Positions 1 to 7,548 of a DNA stretch of 42,252 nt are shown one piece after another. Source of the DNA: DASTWM01 sp035765855 (lineage in GTDB: Bacteria > Chloroflexota > Chloroflexia > Chloroflexales > Roseiflexaceae); NCBI GenBank assembly GCA_035765855.1, contig DASTWM010000540.1, positions 1 to 42,252 on the forward strand. The letters are read 5' to 3'. Under the pieces are notes generated by a model that worked only from the letters and a program-made list of their open reading frames with translations, had not been told where the DNA came from and ran no database searches. A program made the position numbers and the translations under genes. Numbering within the stretch: the first letter of the stretch is position 1; the number at the start of each line of letters is the position of its first letter.

Positions 1-1
1 G

Positions 2-646
2 GTTGATGGCGACGTTGTGGTGGTGACCCAGAAAATTGTGTCGAAAGCAGAAGGGCGTGTGGTCATTGTTGAAGATATCGAGCCGTCGCCGTTTGCCCAT
101 GCCATTGCAGCGCAGGGCAATAAAGACGCGCATCATTATGAAGTGGTGCTGCGCGAAAGCCGACGGATTGTGCGCATGGATCGCGGCGTGCTGATCACCG
201 AGACGCATCACGGCCTGATCTGCGCCAACTCCGGCGTCGACGAGTCGAATGTGGACGGCGGGCGGGCTGTGACATTACTGCCGGTCGATCCGGACGCCTC
301 GGCGGACGCCATCCGCGCCGCTATTCGCGAGCAGACCGGCGCTGACGTGGCGGTGATTATCTCGGATTCGTTCGGACGGGCATGGCGCGAGGGGCAGATC
401 AATATTGCGATTGGCGTGTCGGGCATGCTGCCGCTCACTAACTACGCCGGGCAGGAGGACACCTACGGCTATATGCTGAAGGCCAGCAATCTGGCGGTGG
501 CCGACGAGCTGGCCTCGGCTGCCGAGTTGGTCATGGGCAAGACCGACGCGGTGCCGATTGCGATTGTGCGCGGTTTTGAATATCAGCCGGGCGAGGGCCG
601 GGCGCACATGTTGCTGCGCGCGCCAGAGAAAGATATGTTCCGGTGA
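2..646 (+). CDS. cofE: Coenzyme F420-0:L-glutamate ligase (CofE), 5' truncated by window edge
   Basis: Adds gamma-linked glutamates to F420-0 using GTP, the late step of F420 synthesis in the cytoplasm. The reading frame is open from base 2, and the first visible residues VVVVTQKIVSKAEGR match the conserved N-terminal segment, so the true start lies just upstream; the ATG-like start at 17 is internal. Family motifs visible: HHGLICANSGVDESNV, GRAWREGQINIAIG and GKTDAVPIAIVRG. The stop TGA (644-646) overlaps GTG 643 of the next gene, which encodes the domain fused to CofE in mycobacterial FbiB. The end of the gene abuts a heptamer repeat array (645-733). Only a short N-terminal stretch is missing. 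Identification is confident. Confidence 0.93.
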   Translation, partial: VDGDVVVVTQKIVSKAEGRVVIVEDIEPSPFAHAIAAQGNKDAHHYEVVLRESRRIVRMDRGVLITETHHGLICANSGVDESNVDGGRAVTLLPVDPDASADAIRAAIREQTGADVAVIISDSFGRAWREGQINIAIGVSGMLPLTNYAGQEDTYGYMLKASNLAVADELASAAELVMGKTDAVPIAIVRGFEYQPGEGRAHMLLRAPEKDMFR

Positions 647-1350
647 CGACGAACGACGAACGACAAACGACGAACGACGAACGACCAGTGACAGCGGATC
701 AACTTTCGTCATTGGTCCTTCGTCCTTCGTCAGTATCACGCAGTGAGCTTGACCTTTCCGCGATCATCCAGGGCCGACGGTCAGTGCGGCGCTACCAGGA
801 CCGGCCGGTGGCGCGCGAGCTTGTCATGGAGGTGCTGGAAGCCGGGCGCTGGGCGCCGTCGCCGCATGGCAGGCAGCCATGGCGCTTTGCCGTGCTGACA
901 CGCCCCGAGCGGAAGCAGCGTCTGGCCGACGCGATGGGCGACGAATGGCGCAGGCAGCTTGCGTTCGACGGCCAGGATCAGACCGTCATCGAGACACGGC
1001 GGCAAAAATCGCACAACCGAATTCTGCGTGCGCCGGTGATTATCATTCCATGCCTGTACCTCGAAGATTTAGATGTGTACCCAGACGCCGACCGGAACGC
1101 CGCCGAGGCGACCATGGCGATCCAGAGCCTGGGCTGCGCGGTGCAGAACATGTTACTCATGGCGTACAACCTGGGGCTGGACTGCGGCTGGATGTGCGCG
1201 CCACTGTTCTGCCCGCCGGTCGTCGGCGCGGCGCTGGACCTTGACCCGGCGCTCACGCCGCATGCGCTGATCACGCTGGGCTACGCTGCCGCCGACCCGG
1301 TGCGCCGCGAACGGCTGCCGCTGGACGAGTTGGTGGTACAATTTGACTGA
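643..1350 (+). CDS. FbiB C-terminal-type nitroreductase-fold dehydro-F420 reductase
   Basis: FMN-dependent nitroreductase-fold protein. In FbiB of actinobacteria this domain reduces dehydro-F420-0, and the same role is inferred here. The core runs from about residue 36 (IIQGRRSVRRYQDRPV) to the end. It shows the FbiB-like motifs APSPHGRQPWRFAVL, DG before the RR..S stretch, VYPDADRNAAEATM and LDCGWMCAPLFCPPVV. The GTG at 643 overlaps the cofE stop, but the first 30 or so residues are encoded by a heptamer repeat array (GACGAAC units 648-682, NTTCGTC units 704-731) and are low complexity. In-frame GTG 688 and TTG 712 are alternative starts, so the N-terminus is uncertain. cofE is in frame 2 and this gene in frame 1. 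Confidence 0.85.
   Translation: MTTNDERQTTNDERPVTADQLSSLVLRPSSVSRSELDLSAIIQGRRSVRRYQDRPVARELVMEVLEAGRWAPSPHGRQPWRFAVLTRPERKQRLADAMGDEWRRQLAFDGQDQTVIETRRQKSHNRILRAPVIIIPCLYLEDLDVYPDADRNAAEATMAIQSLGCAVQNMLLMAYNLGLDCGWMCAPLFCPPVVGAALDLDPALTPHALITLGYAAADPVRRERLPLDELVVQFD
645..733. repeat. Inverted heptamer-array element, locus 1
   Basis: Left arm: five GACGAAC units at 648-682, the third being GACAAAC. Right arm: NTTCGTC-like units at 704-731 (TTTCGTC, ATTGGTC, CTTCGTC, CTTCGTC). The arms are complementary with scattered mismatches, so the element can fold into a long imperfect hairpin. It separates cofE from the nitroreductase domain and stays open in the frame of the latter. Confidence 0.85.
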
Positions 1351-1363
1351 AAGGAGCGCAGCC

Positions 1364-1654
1364 ATGACGAACGATGTTGTGACCGCCGATGTGTTCAATG
1401 CGCTAGCGAAGCGAGTCGAGCAACTGGAAGAACAAATGCGCCATGTTCACGGCATAGCGGAGGAACACCATCTCGATCCGGATGATTTGTTTGCCGACAA
1501 TGAGATGATTGCTCAGGCTTTTCGAGCGTTCCTTGAAGCTGAAGGTATTACAGGCGAACCCATTGGCGCCGGGGAGTTGCAGAAACGAATGGCTCAACTA
1601 GACCTGGAGCCAAACGAATTCAGCCGTGCCGTCAGAGAGATGCGTGAGGAATAA
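1364..1654 (+). CDS. Probable antitoxin partner of the PIN-domain gene
   Basis: Small 96-residue protein, rich in Glu and Gln, with a likely coiled coil at residues 14-30 (AKRVEQLEEQMRHVHGI). ATG 1364 is chosen because AAAGGAG at 1350-1356 sits 7 nt upstream; an earlier in-frame TTG at 1343 would overlap the previous gene without a ribosome site. The next ATG (1655) follows the stop directly, with no gap, as is usual for type II toxin-antitoxin pairs. I see no ribbon-helix-helix or AbrB signature, so the antitoxin role rests on its position and size. Base composition is more AT-rich than the flanking F420 genes, suggesting an inserted cassette. Confidence 0.55.
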   Translation: MTNDVVTADVFNALAKRVEQLEEQMRHVHGIAEEHHLDPDDLFADNEMIAQAFRAFLEAEGITGEPIGAGELQKRMAQLDLEPNEFSRAVREMREE

Positions 1655-2158
1655 ATGGCGCTGCATGTGTTCTTTGACACGAGTGCTCTGCTCAAACGCT
1701 ATAGCGCAGAACCAGGATCGCACATTGTCAATGAATTATTCAGCCGTATTTCTATAGAACAGAACACATGATCAACCTTGAGCATTATTGAGCTTTACTC
1801 TGTTCTTGCGCGAAACAGAAACGATGGCCGGATTACAGAATCAGCCTATCGCCAAACGTTTGCAGAATTCTTCACTAAAATTGCGGACAATGAAGCGTTT
1901 GCGACCGCGCCCGTTAGTGATACGCTTATCTTGTCAGCAGTAGATTTTATTGTGCAACACAACATCAACGCCACCGACGCTATTATTCTCCGCTCGGCAA
2001 TTGTTCTTCAGCAATTGCTGCACGAATCTGGCAATATGCTGCTTTTCTGCGACGCCCTCAGCCTGATCCGCGCGGCCCAGGCTGAGGGCGTCACAATGCT
2101 TGATCCCGAAGAAGACACAGGTGAGCGTTTGCAGCAACTGCTCGGCATGATGCCCTGA
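1655..2158 (+). pseudogene. PIN-domain (VapC-like) toxin interrupted by an in-frame TGA
   Basis: Translating from ATG 1655 gives MALHVFFDTSALLKRYSAEP, the N-terminal strand of a PIN ribonuclease with its first acidic residue. The frame reaches TGA at 1769-1771 (codon 39) and then continues in the same frame through STLSIIELYSVLARN, ATDAIILRSA and LFCDALSLIRAAQAEG to the stop at 2156-2158. The expected later acidic residues (Glu of IIEL, Asp of ATDA, Asp of FCDA) are all present. Total length with the stop ignored is 167 residues, normal for the family. One transition (TGG or CGA to TGA) would explain the damage, so inactivation looks recent. A downstream restart (for example TTG at 1778) would lack the first catalytic Asp. 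Confidence 0.8.
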
Positions 2159-2203
2159 ACGGTATGGGGATGATCAGAATCTGATTTTATAAATTGCACT
2201 TAT

Positions 2204-3394
2204 ATGAAGCCAACCACGATGTATGAAATCAGCCCGCCGCGCCCCGACGAGGACGAGGCGTTCGATAATGCGCTGGGGCGCTCGCTGCATTTTCCCGGTA
2301 ACATGGAGGCATGGATCGAGCGGCTTGGGCGCGAGTCCTTCCGCGCAGTGCGGCAAAACGGGCGCATTCTTGCGGGCGTGGCCCTGGCAGATGCCGGGCA
2401 GTGGTTCGGCGGGCGGCGCGTGCCGTGCATGCTGGTAAACGGCGTGGGCGTGACGCCGGAAGCGCGTGGCAGCGGTGTTGGTCTTCATATGATGCGCGCC
2501 GTGCTTGAAGAGCTGCATGCCAACGGCTGCCCGCTGGCGGCGTTATATCCCGCCACGCTCACGTTCTACCGCCGGGCTGGCTTCGAGCGGGCTGGCTCGC
2601 GCATTACTTACGAACTGCCGACCGAGGCGATTGACGTGGAGCGCGCCGCGTGCGAGATTGTGCCGTTCGGGCCGGAGCAGTATGACGTGGTGAAGCGGCT
2701 GTATACCGAGCGCGCCCGCATGAGCGCGGGCCACCTCGACCGACCCGCGTGGATGTGGGACTTCCGCCTTGAACCGCCTAACCAGCAGCCACACCGCTTC
2801 CTGATCACGCAGGGCGGCGAACCAACCGGCTATGTTGTTTACACACAGGGCAGCCGCACCGAGCCGCTGGTCGTCACTGATTACTGCGCTCGCACGCCTG
2901 AGGCTGCCCGCTGCATCCTGAAACTGTTTGCTGGCTACCGCAGCATGGTTGATTACGTCAAGTGGCATGGTGGCCCGCTCGACCAACTGCTCTACTCACT
3001 GCGCGAAAATCTGTACGCTGGCATGCGCCTGCGGCATCGCGTAAGCACCAACTTCGACTGGATGTTGCGTGTAATCGATGTCGCGGGCGCGCTTGAGGCG
3101 CGCGGCTACCCGCCCGGCGGCAGCGCGACGCTGCACTTCGACGTGCGCGACGAAGCGCTGCCGCAAAACGATGGCCGCTGGATGCTGAACGTAGCAGACA
3201 GCGCGGGCCATGTGCGCAAAGGCGGCGACGGCGACTTGCGCATCGACGCGCGCGGATTGGCGGCGCTGTACAGCGGCTTCATGGCTCCGGTAGAGCTTCA
3301 GGCGATTGGGCTGCTCGACGGGCCAGCCGATGCGCTGGCTCGCGCGACGGCGGTATTTGCGGGACCGCGCCCATGGGTCGGCGATATGTTCTAA
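2204..3394 (+). CDS. Eis-like GNAT N-acetyltransferase with C-terminal sterol-carrier-like domain
   Basis: A 396-residue acetyl-CoA-dependent acetyltransferase of the Eis architecture: an N-terminal GNAT domain (about 1-140), a second GNAT-like domain (about 150-280) and a C-terminal SCP2-like domain (about 290-390). The acetyl-CoA loop is seen at VTPEARGSGVGLHMMRAVLEE, followed by YPATLTFYRRAGFERAG. Known Eis proteins acetylate aminoglycosides or protein lysines; the substrate here cannot be told. ATG 2204 or 2219 may start it. TATAAA at 2188-2193 lies only 10 nt before ATG 2204, consistent with a leaderless transcript. It sits inside the F420 gene group but is not a known F420 gene. Confidence 0.82.
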   Translation: MKPTTMYEISPPRPDEDEAFDNALGRSLHFPGNMEAWIERLGRESFRAVRQNGRILAGVALADAGQWFGGRRVPCMLVNGVGVTPEARGSGVGLHMMRAVLEELHANGCPLAALYPATLTFYRRAGFERAGSRITYELPTEAIDVERAACEIVPFGPEQYDVVKRLYTERARMSAGHLDRPAWMWDFRLEPPNQQPHRFLITQGGEPTGYVVYTQGSRTEPLVVTDYCARTPEAARCILKLFAGYRSMVDYVKWHGGPLDQLLYSLRENLYAGMRLRHRVSTNFDWMLRVIDVAGALEARGYPPGGSATLHFDVRDEALPQNDGRWMLNVADSAGHVRKGGDGDLRIDARGLAALYSGFMAPVELQAIGLLDGPADALARATAVFAGPRPWVGDMF

Positions 3395-3406
3395 AGGGTG
3401 GGTTTC

Positions 3407-3883
3407 ATGCGCTTTGGAATGAAGACAACACTTTCGCCACAAACCTACCGACGCACATGGCCGTGCCGCAATGTGACAAAGCATGACGTTGCGCTGCTTG
3501 GCGCGCTCATGCTTGAGGCATATCGTGGCACAATCGATTACGAAGGCGAAACGCTTGAAGAAGCGCAGGCGCAAGCCCAGCGCGAGATTGACGGCAAGTA
3601 TGGCCCGCTGCTGCACGACTGCTCGTTCGTATGTGAGATAGATGGCATGGCGCGCGGCGCAATCATGATCAGCCGCTGGCATGACGTGCCGCTCGTGACC
3701 GATATTATGGTCCATCCTGGCATGAAAAATCAGGGGCTCGGCGCCTTTCTGCTGCAAAAAAGTATGAACGCACTTTTGGAACTCGGCGAAACGGAACTCT
3801 CCCTGTACGTCACTGACGGCAACACTAACGCGCAGCATGTGTACGCAAAACTTGGGTTTGAAGTAGTTCAGAGTTACGACTGA
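3407..3883 (+). CDS. GNAT family N-acetyltransferase
   Basis: Single-domain acetyltransferase of 158 residues. The acetyl-CoA binding segment is visible at DIMVHPGMKNQGLGAFLLQK (Q/RxxGxG/A type), followed by the usual LYVTDGNTNAQHVYAKLGFEV helix-strand. ATG 3407 is preferred because AAAGGG (3393-3398) lies 8 nt upstream; GTG 3398 is the alternative. It starts 12 nt after the Eis-like gene, so the two are probably co-transcribed. Substrate unknown. Confidence 0.8.
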   Translation: MRFGMKTTLSPQTYRRTWPCRNVTKHDVALLGALMLEAYRGTIDYEGETLEEAQAQAQREIDGKYGPLLHDCSFVCEIDGMARGAIMISRWHDVPLVTDIMVHPGMKNQGLGAFLLQKSMNALLELGETELSLYVTDGNTNAQHVYAKLGFEVVQSYD

Positions 3884-3919
3884 CGCCGTGAGCTACGCGT
3901 CAGCGCACAGGAGTTCACC

Positions 3920-4858
3920 ATGATTACGGTGCTCGCGGGTGGTGTGGGAGCCGCCCGTTTTCTTGAAGGCGTGGTGCAGGTCGCGCCGCCCGAACAGGTC
4001 ACGGCGATCGTCAACACTGGCGACGACATCACGCTCCACGGCCTGTACATCTCGCCCGACGTGGACATTGTCACCTACACGCTGGCGGGTATCATTGATG
4101 AAACGAATGGCTGGGGCATCCGTGGCGATACGACCAACGTACTGGACATGCTCACGACGCTCGGCGCGGACACGTCATGGTTTTTGCTCGGCGACCGCGA
4201 CATCGCCACGCACATCCGCCGCACTGAATTGCTCCGCGCTGGCAAAACGCCGGCCGAGATTGCCGACGAGTTCCGGCGGGCGCTGGGCGTGCAAACCCGC
4301 GTGCTGCCCATGAGTAACGAGCCAGTGGCGACCATGATCGACACGCCGTCCGGTTTGATGCACTTCGAGAACTATCTGGTGCAGCGCCATGCACAGGACG
4401 AAGTGCGCGGCGTTGTGTTCCAAGGAACCGAGGATGCGCGGCCTGCGCCCGGCGTGCTCGAAGCGATCCGCGAGGCCGAGGTCGTGCTGATCGCGCCGAG
4501 CAACCCGATCGTCAGCGTCGGTACAATCCTGGCGGTGCCGGGCGTGCGGGCCGCGCTGCGCGAAACAGCCGCGCCGGTGGTCGCCGTTAGCCCGATTGTC
4601 GGCGGAGCGGCGATCAAAGGGCCAGCCGCGCCGCTCATGCAGGCGCAGGGCTACGAGGTATCGGCGCGCGGCGTAGCCGATTGCTACCGCGACATCGCCG
4701 ACGCGCTGGTGATCGACCAAGTTGACGCCGATCTGGCGGACGATATTCGAGCGCGTGGCCTGGATGTTGTAATCACAGATACGATCATGCGTGGCCCGGC
4801 GGAAAAGCGGGCGCTGGCGCAGGCTGCGCTGGATGCAGCGCGTAGCGTGACACGGTGA
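3920..4858 (+). CDS. cofD: 2-phospho-L-lactate (or PEP-derived) transferase CofD/FbiA
   Basis: Transfers the phospholactyl or phosphoenolpyruvyl group from its GDP-activated form to the deazaflavin Fo, giving F420-0 or dehydro-F420-0. The 312-residue length is normal. Family signatures: N-terminal VLAGGVGAARFLEGV, IVNTGDDITLHGLYISPD, GWGIRGDT, WFLLGDRDIATHIRRTE, APSNPIVSVGTILAVPG and VVAVSPIVGG. ACAGGAG at 3907-3913 gives a good ribosome site for ATG 3920. With an FbiB-type reductase gene nearby, the dehydro-F420 (PEP) route is the more likely one, by analogy with actinobacteria. Confidence 0.95.
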   Translation: MITVLAGGVGAARFLEGVVQVAPPEQVTAIVNTGDDITLHGLYISPDVDIVTYTLAGIIDETNGWGIRGDTTNVLDMLTTLGADTSWFLLGDRDIATHIRRTELLRAGKTPAEIADEFRRALGVQTRVLPMSNEPVATMIDTPSGLMHFENYLVQRHAQDEVRGVVFQGTEDARPAPGVLEAIREAEVVLIAPSNPIVSVGTILAVPGVRAALRETAAPVVAVSPIVGGAAIKGPAAPLMQAQGYEVSARGVADCYRDIADALVIDQVDADLADDIRARGLDVVITDTIMRGPAEKRALAQAALDAARSVTR

Positions 4859-4860
4859 CA

Positions 4861-4989
4861 GGAAGCTGAAGGAACTAGAGAGCGGAGAGTTGGGTAACAA
4901 GATGACAAGATGACAAGATGACAATACTCATACATTTTACGCTCGTTGCCATCGTCTATCGTCAGTTCTCGGTTCTCGGTTCTTGATTT
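4861..4989. repeat. Short tandem-array element between cofD and cofC, locus 2
   Basis: Three perfect 8-mer units GATGACAA at 4901-4924 face pyrimidine-side arrays CATCGTCTATCGTC (about 4950-4962) and GTTCTCG/GTTCTCG/GTTCTTG (about 4965-4985). The left side is purine-rich (GGAAGCTGAAGGAACTAGAG at 4861 onward). It resembles the other inverted array elements but with a different unit and less perfect pairing. Confidence 0.65.
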
Positions 4990-4995
4990 TATAAT
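4990..4995 (+). promoter_or_regulatory. Candidate -10 box of cofC, possibly leaderless
   Basis: Perfect TATAAT lies 11 nt before the cofC ATG, and no Shine-Dalgarno sequence is visible. A start of transcription at or next to the ATG would follow. The only -35-like hexamer at suitable distance is TTCTCG (4966-4971), itself part of the tandem array. The -35 is weak. Confidence 0.4.
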
Positions 4996-5006
4996 GCTCA
5001 CACATC

Positions 5007-5669
5007 ATGCTCCACGCGATAGTGCCAGTCAAGGATTTAGAACACGCGAAGATGCGCTTGTCACCGGTCCTGAGCCCCTCCGAACGCCGCCTGCTCGTGC
5101 TGGACATGCTTGGCGATGTGCTGCAGGCGCTGCGGGCCGCGCCTGCGGTGGCGCGCGTCAGCGTGATCAGCCGCGACAGCGCGGCGCTCCATGTGGCAGC
5201 GCAGCATGGCGCTGAAGCTATCATCGACCGCATGCATGGCCTGAACGAAGCGCTGACTCAGGCGGCCACGCATGTTGCCGCGAGCGGTGCCGAGGCATTG
5301 CTTGTGTTGCCCGCCGACCTGCCGCTCGTTACGCCTGATGACATTGACGCATTGATCGCGGTTCTCGGACCGCAACCGAGCGTTGTGCTGGCGGCTTCGC
5401 GTGACGGCGGCACCAATGCGCTGCTGGTTCGGCCACCGCTGGCGCTGCCGTTTCTGTATGGCCCAAACAGCCTCGCCAGGCACATGGAGGCGGCGCGACA
5501 GCGCGGCATCGGTGTGGAAGCTGTGCGCTCGCCCGGGCTTATGCTCGATGTCGACCAGCCTGACGACCTGACGCTGCTCGCCGATACGGCAGGAAATACC
5601 GCCGCGCAGCAGTTCGCGCGCACATCGCATGCGGTGCGGCACGCATGGTGCGCTGTCGGAAATGCGTAA
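5007..5669 (+). CDS. cofC: Phospholactate/PEP guanylyltransferase CofC/FbiD
   Basis: Activates 2-phospho-L-lactate or phosphoenolpyruvate with GTP for CofD. The nucleotidyltransferase fold is shown by HAIVPVKDLEHAKMRLSPVL at the N-terminus (VPVK..xxxKxRL), then EALLVLPADLPLVTPDDIDAL (PADLP motif) and SRDGGTNALLVRPP with YGPNSLARHMEAA, all typical of CofC. 220 residues; the C-terminal 25 or so beyond LMLDVDQPDDLTLL are not conserved. No ribosome site precedes ATG 5007, while TATAAT at 4990 suggests leaderless expression. It lies 148 nt after cofD, separated by a tandem repeat element. Confidence 0.92.
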   Translation: MLHAIVPVKDLEHAKMRLSPVLSPSERRLLVLDMLGDVLQALRAAPAVARVSVISRDSAALHVAAQHGAEAIIDRMHGLNEALTQAATHVAASGAEALLVLPADLPLVTPDDIDALIAVLGPQPSVVLAASRDGGTNALLVRPPLALPFLYGPNSLARHMEAARQRGIGVEAVRSPGLMLDVDQPDDLTLLADTAGNTAAQQFARTSHAVRHAWCAVGNA

Positions 5670-5699
5670 TCGAAACGTTTCTCATCAAAGGAGAAAACC

Positions 5700-6692
5700 A
5701 TGGCGATTATTGGATACGCAGCCGCGCTGGAGCAGTTCGGACCAAACGAACTGCTTGACTACAGTGTGCTGGCCGAGCAGCACGGCTTCAAGGGCGCGAT
5801 GGCCGCCGATCACTTCCAGCCGTGGGTGCCGCAGCAGGGCCAGGCCAGCTTTGTCTGGTCATGGATGGCGGCGCTGGGCGCGCGCACCAAAGAAATGACG
5901 TTTGGGCCGGGCGTGACATGCCCGTCATTCCGCTACCACCCGGCCGTGATCGCGCAGGCCGCCGCCACGCAGGGCGTACTGACGCCGGGCCGCTTCTGGC
6001 TGGGGTTGGGCAGCGGCGAGGCGCTGAACGAGCATGTCGTCGGTGGCGTGTGGCCGGAACCGCATGTGCGGCTCAAGATGATGCAGGAAGCCGCCGAAAT
6101 CATCAGGAATCTGTTCAGCGGCAAGCTCGCCAGGCACGACAACGGCGAATACTTCACCATGGAGCGCGTGAAGCTGTGGACGCTGCCGGAGCAGCCGGTG
6201 CCGATCTACATCGCCACTGCCGGGCCGATCACCGCCAAATGGACCGGGCAGCACTGCGATGGTATCATTACGCCCGGCGCAGCGCCCGACAAGCTGCGCA
6301 TGCTGCTCGGCAAGTTTGAGGAAGGAGCCAGGGCGGCGGGCAAAGATGCCGCGAAGATGCCGAAACTGCTGCAACTGCACATGTCGTGGGCCGACACGCA
6401 GGAGGAGGCGCTTCAGAACGCCATGACCGAGTGGCCCAACGGCGGCATGCCGTTCCCCAAGCAGGACATTCGCTCGCCGGAAGATTTTGCCGAGATTGCC
6501 AAGCTGGTGCGGCCAGAAAATTACAAGAATCGCATGCTGATCTCGCCTGATCTGAACGCGCACCGCGAAAATATTCAGCAGTTCATCGACCTGGGCTTCG
6601 ACGAGATTCATGTGCATAATGTCGGGCGCAACCAGGAGCAGTTCATCAAGGCGTTTGGCGAGCAGGTTATTCCGCGTTTGAAAGGCGTTTAG
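5700..6692 (+). CDS. F420-dependent LLM-class oxidoreductase, FGD-like family
   Basis: TIM-barrel luciferase-like enzyme using F420 as hydride carrier. It resembles the F420-dependent glucose-6-phosphate dehydrogenase family in AADHFQPW (residues near 35-42, containing the His and Trp that act in FGD), WLGLGSGEALNEHVVG with the catalytic-type Glu, and IYIATAGPITAKWTGQHCDG. 330 residues is the usual length. AAAGGAG at 5688-5694 precedes ATG 5700. Its place straight after cofC supports F420 use. The substrate cannot be assigned, and glucose-6-phosphate itself is not established. Confidence 0.88.
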   Translation: MAIIGYAAALEQFGPNELLDYSVLAEQHGFKGAMAADHFQPWVPQQGQASFVWSWMAALGARTKEMTFGPGVTCPSFRYHPAVIAQAAATQGVLTPGRFWLGLGSGEALNEHVVGGVWPEPHVRLKMMQEAAEIIRNLFSGKLARHDNGEYFTMERVKLWTLPEQPVPIYIATAGPITAKWTGQHCDGIITPGAAPDKLRMLLGKFEEGARAAGKDAAKMPKLLQLHMSWADTQEEALQNAMTEWPNGGMPFPKQDIRSPEDFAEIAKLVRPENYKNRMLISPDLNAHRENIQQFIDLGFDEIHVHNVGRNQEQFIKAFGEQVIPRLKGV

Positions 6693-6720
6693 TCTCGATT
6701 TGCAGAATCAAGGAGCAGTC

Positions 6721-7134
6721 ATGTCCACCAACAATAGTACACCGAAGTCAGTCCCCGAAGATTTCCGCGACCTCGTAGAGCAGCCATTGTTTGCGTCGTT
6801 CGCAACGGTGCTGCCAAACGGCACGCCACAGGTCACGCCGGTGTGGTTTAGCTATGAAGACGGCTACTTTTATGTCAATACGGCGGTGGGGCGGCTGAAG
6901 GATCGCGCGGTGCGCGCCAACTCCTATGTCGCGCTGTCGATCATCGATCCGCAGAATCCCTATCGTTACCTGGCTGTACGCGGGCCGATTGTCGAGATGA
7001 ACGAGGAAGCGGGGCGGGCGCACATCAACTTTCTCGCCAAACGCTATACGGGCGCGGACAAATATCCTGGCCCAGCCGATGAGCAGCGCGTGCGCTACAA
7101 AATAGCGCCCGAGCATGTATCCGCGCATGGGTAA
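6721..7134 (+). CDS. PPOX-class F420-dependent flavin/deazaflavin protein
   Basis: Split beta-barrel (pyridoxamine 5'-phosphate oxidase fold) of 137 residues. Family pattern: ASFATVLPNGTPQVTPVWF, YFYVNTAVGRLKDRAVRANS and RYLAVRGPIVEM. Members bind F420 or flavins and act as reductases or biliverdin/F420 carriers. AAGGAG at 6710-6715 fixes ATG 6721; an earlier in-frame start at 6700 has no ribosome site. It follows the LLM gene by 28 nt, so both are probably one transcript and both use the F420 made by the upstream genes. The gene ends facing a convergent DUF2795 gene with a shared hairpin terminator. Confidence 0.85.
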   Translation: MSTNNSTPKSVPEDFRDLVEQPLFASFATVLPNGTPQVTPVWFSYEDGYFYVNTAVGRLKDRAVRANSYVALSIIDPQNPYRYLAVRGPIVEMNEEAGRAHINFLAKRYTGADKYPGPADEQRVRYKIAPEHVSAHG

Positions 7135-7144
7135 AAAAAGTTGT

Positions 7145-7174
7145 CTGAACCCGGCAGGAAACTGTCGGGTTCAG
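7145..7174. terminator. Terminator hairpin between convergent genes
   Basis: 13-bp arms (7145-7157 and 7162-7174, one G-U pair) close a GAAA tetraloop. On the minus strand the stem is followed after 5 nt by seven T residues (complement of 7133-7139), so it best serves the DUF2795 gene, and it also lies just past the PPOX stop. Confidence 0.8.
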
Positions 7175-7179
7175 GGTAT

Positions 7180-7374
7180 TTACTCAAGTTCCTTGATGGC
7201 CTTATTCACTTCCGCCGGATTCTCGAACTCGCGGTCGGGCAGGCGGCCAATCAGCGAGCGCATGTCATCACTTGCGCCGTTCTCCTCGGCGCGCTTGACA
7301 AGATCATCCTTCTTCGCCGGGTACTTCGCGCCCTTGAGGTTCTTTTGCAATTGAATTGGATTGACTTTAGCCAT
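7180..7374 (-). CDS. DUF2795 small protein
   Basis: 64-residue protein MAKVNPIQLQKNLKGAKYPA... with the DUF2795 pattern of VNPIQLQK.LKG..YPA.K.DL...A..NGA followed by LPDREFENPAEVNKA. Function unknown; members are small soluble proteins common in actinobacteria and Chloroflexota. ATG at 7374 is chosen over the longer upstream frame because homology starts there and AAGG lies 6 nt before it. It is a single-gene unit ending in the GAAA-loop terminator. Confidence 0.85.
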   Translation of the reverse strand: MAKVNPIQLQKNLKGAKYPAKKDDLVKRAEENGASDDMRSLIGRLPDREFENPAEVNKAIKELE

Positions 7375-7477
7375 TGAAAACCTTGCCTTTGTTAATTGCT
7401 TATGTTTATAAAAGCAGCTACGCTCCAACATTCGGCAAGAGCTATGCCAGCAAGATGAAGGATCACGACCGAAAGGA

Positions 7478-7530
7478 AAAAGGAAGAAGGATGAGAGCGT
7501 GTCATGTTCGCCCTCATCCTTCTTCCTTTT
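7478..7530 (-). terminator. Perfect 18-bp inverted repeat after the SIMPL gene
   Basis: Arms at 7478-7495 and 7513-7530 are perfectly complementary with a 17-nt loop. On the minus strand the stem is followed by a T-rich run. The arms contain heptamer-like units (AAAAGGA, AGAAGGA against TCCTTCT, TCCTTTT), so it looks like a member of the array element family that acts as a terminator. Confidence 0.7.
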
Positions 7531-7548
7531 ACGACTTATGTTATGTAC

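Noticed and set aside
1769..1771. TGA read as selenocysteine or tryptophan in the PIN gene
   Set aside because: No selenocysteine insertion hairpin or Sec-type context, and every other gene uses TGA as a normal stop (cofE, cofD, the ABC subunit at 12373).
2996..3838. 280-codon minus-strand frame spanning two acetyltransferases
   Set aside because: Shadow frame crossing two real genes and their ribosome site.
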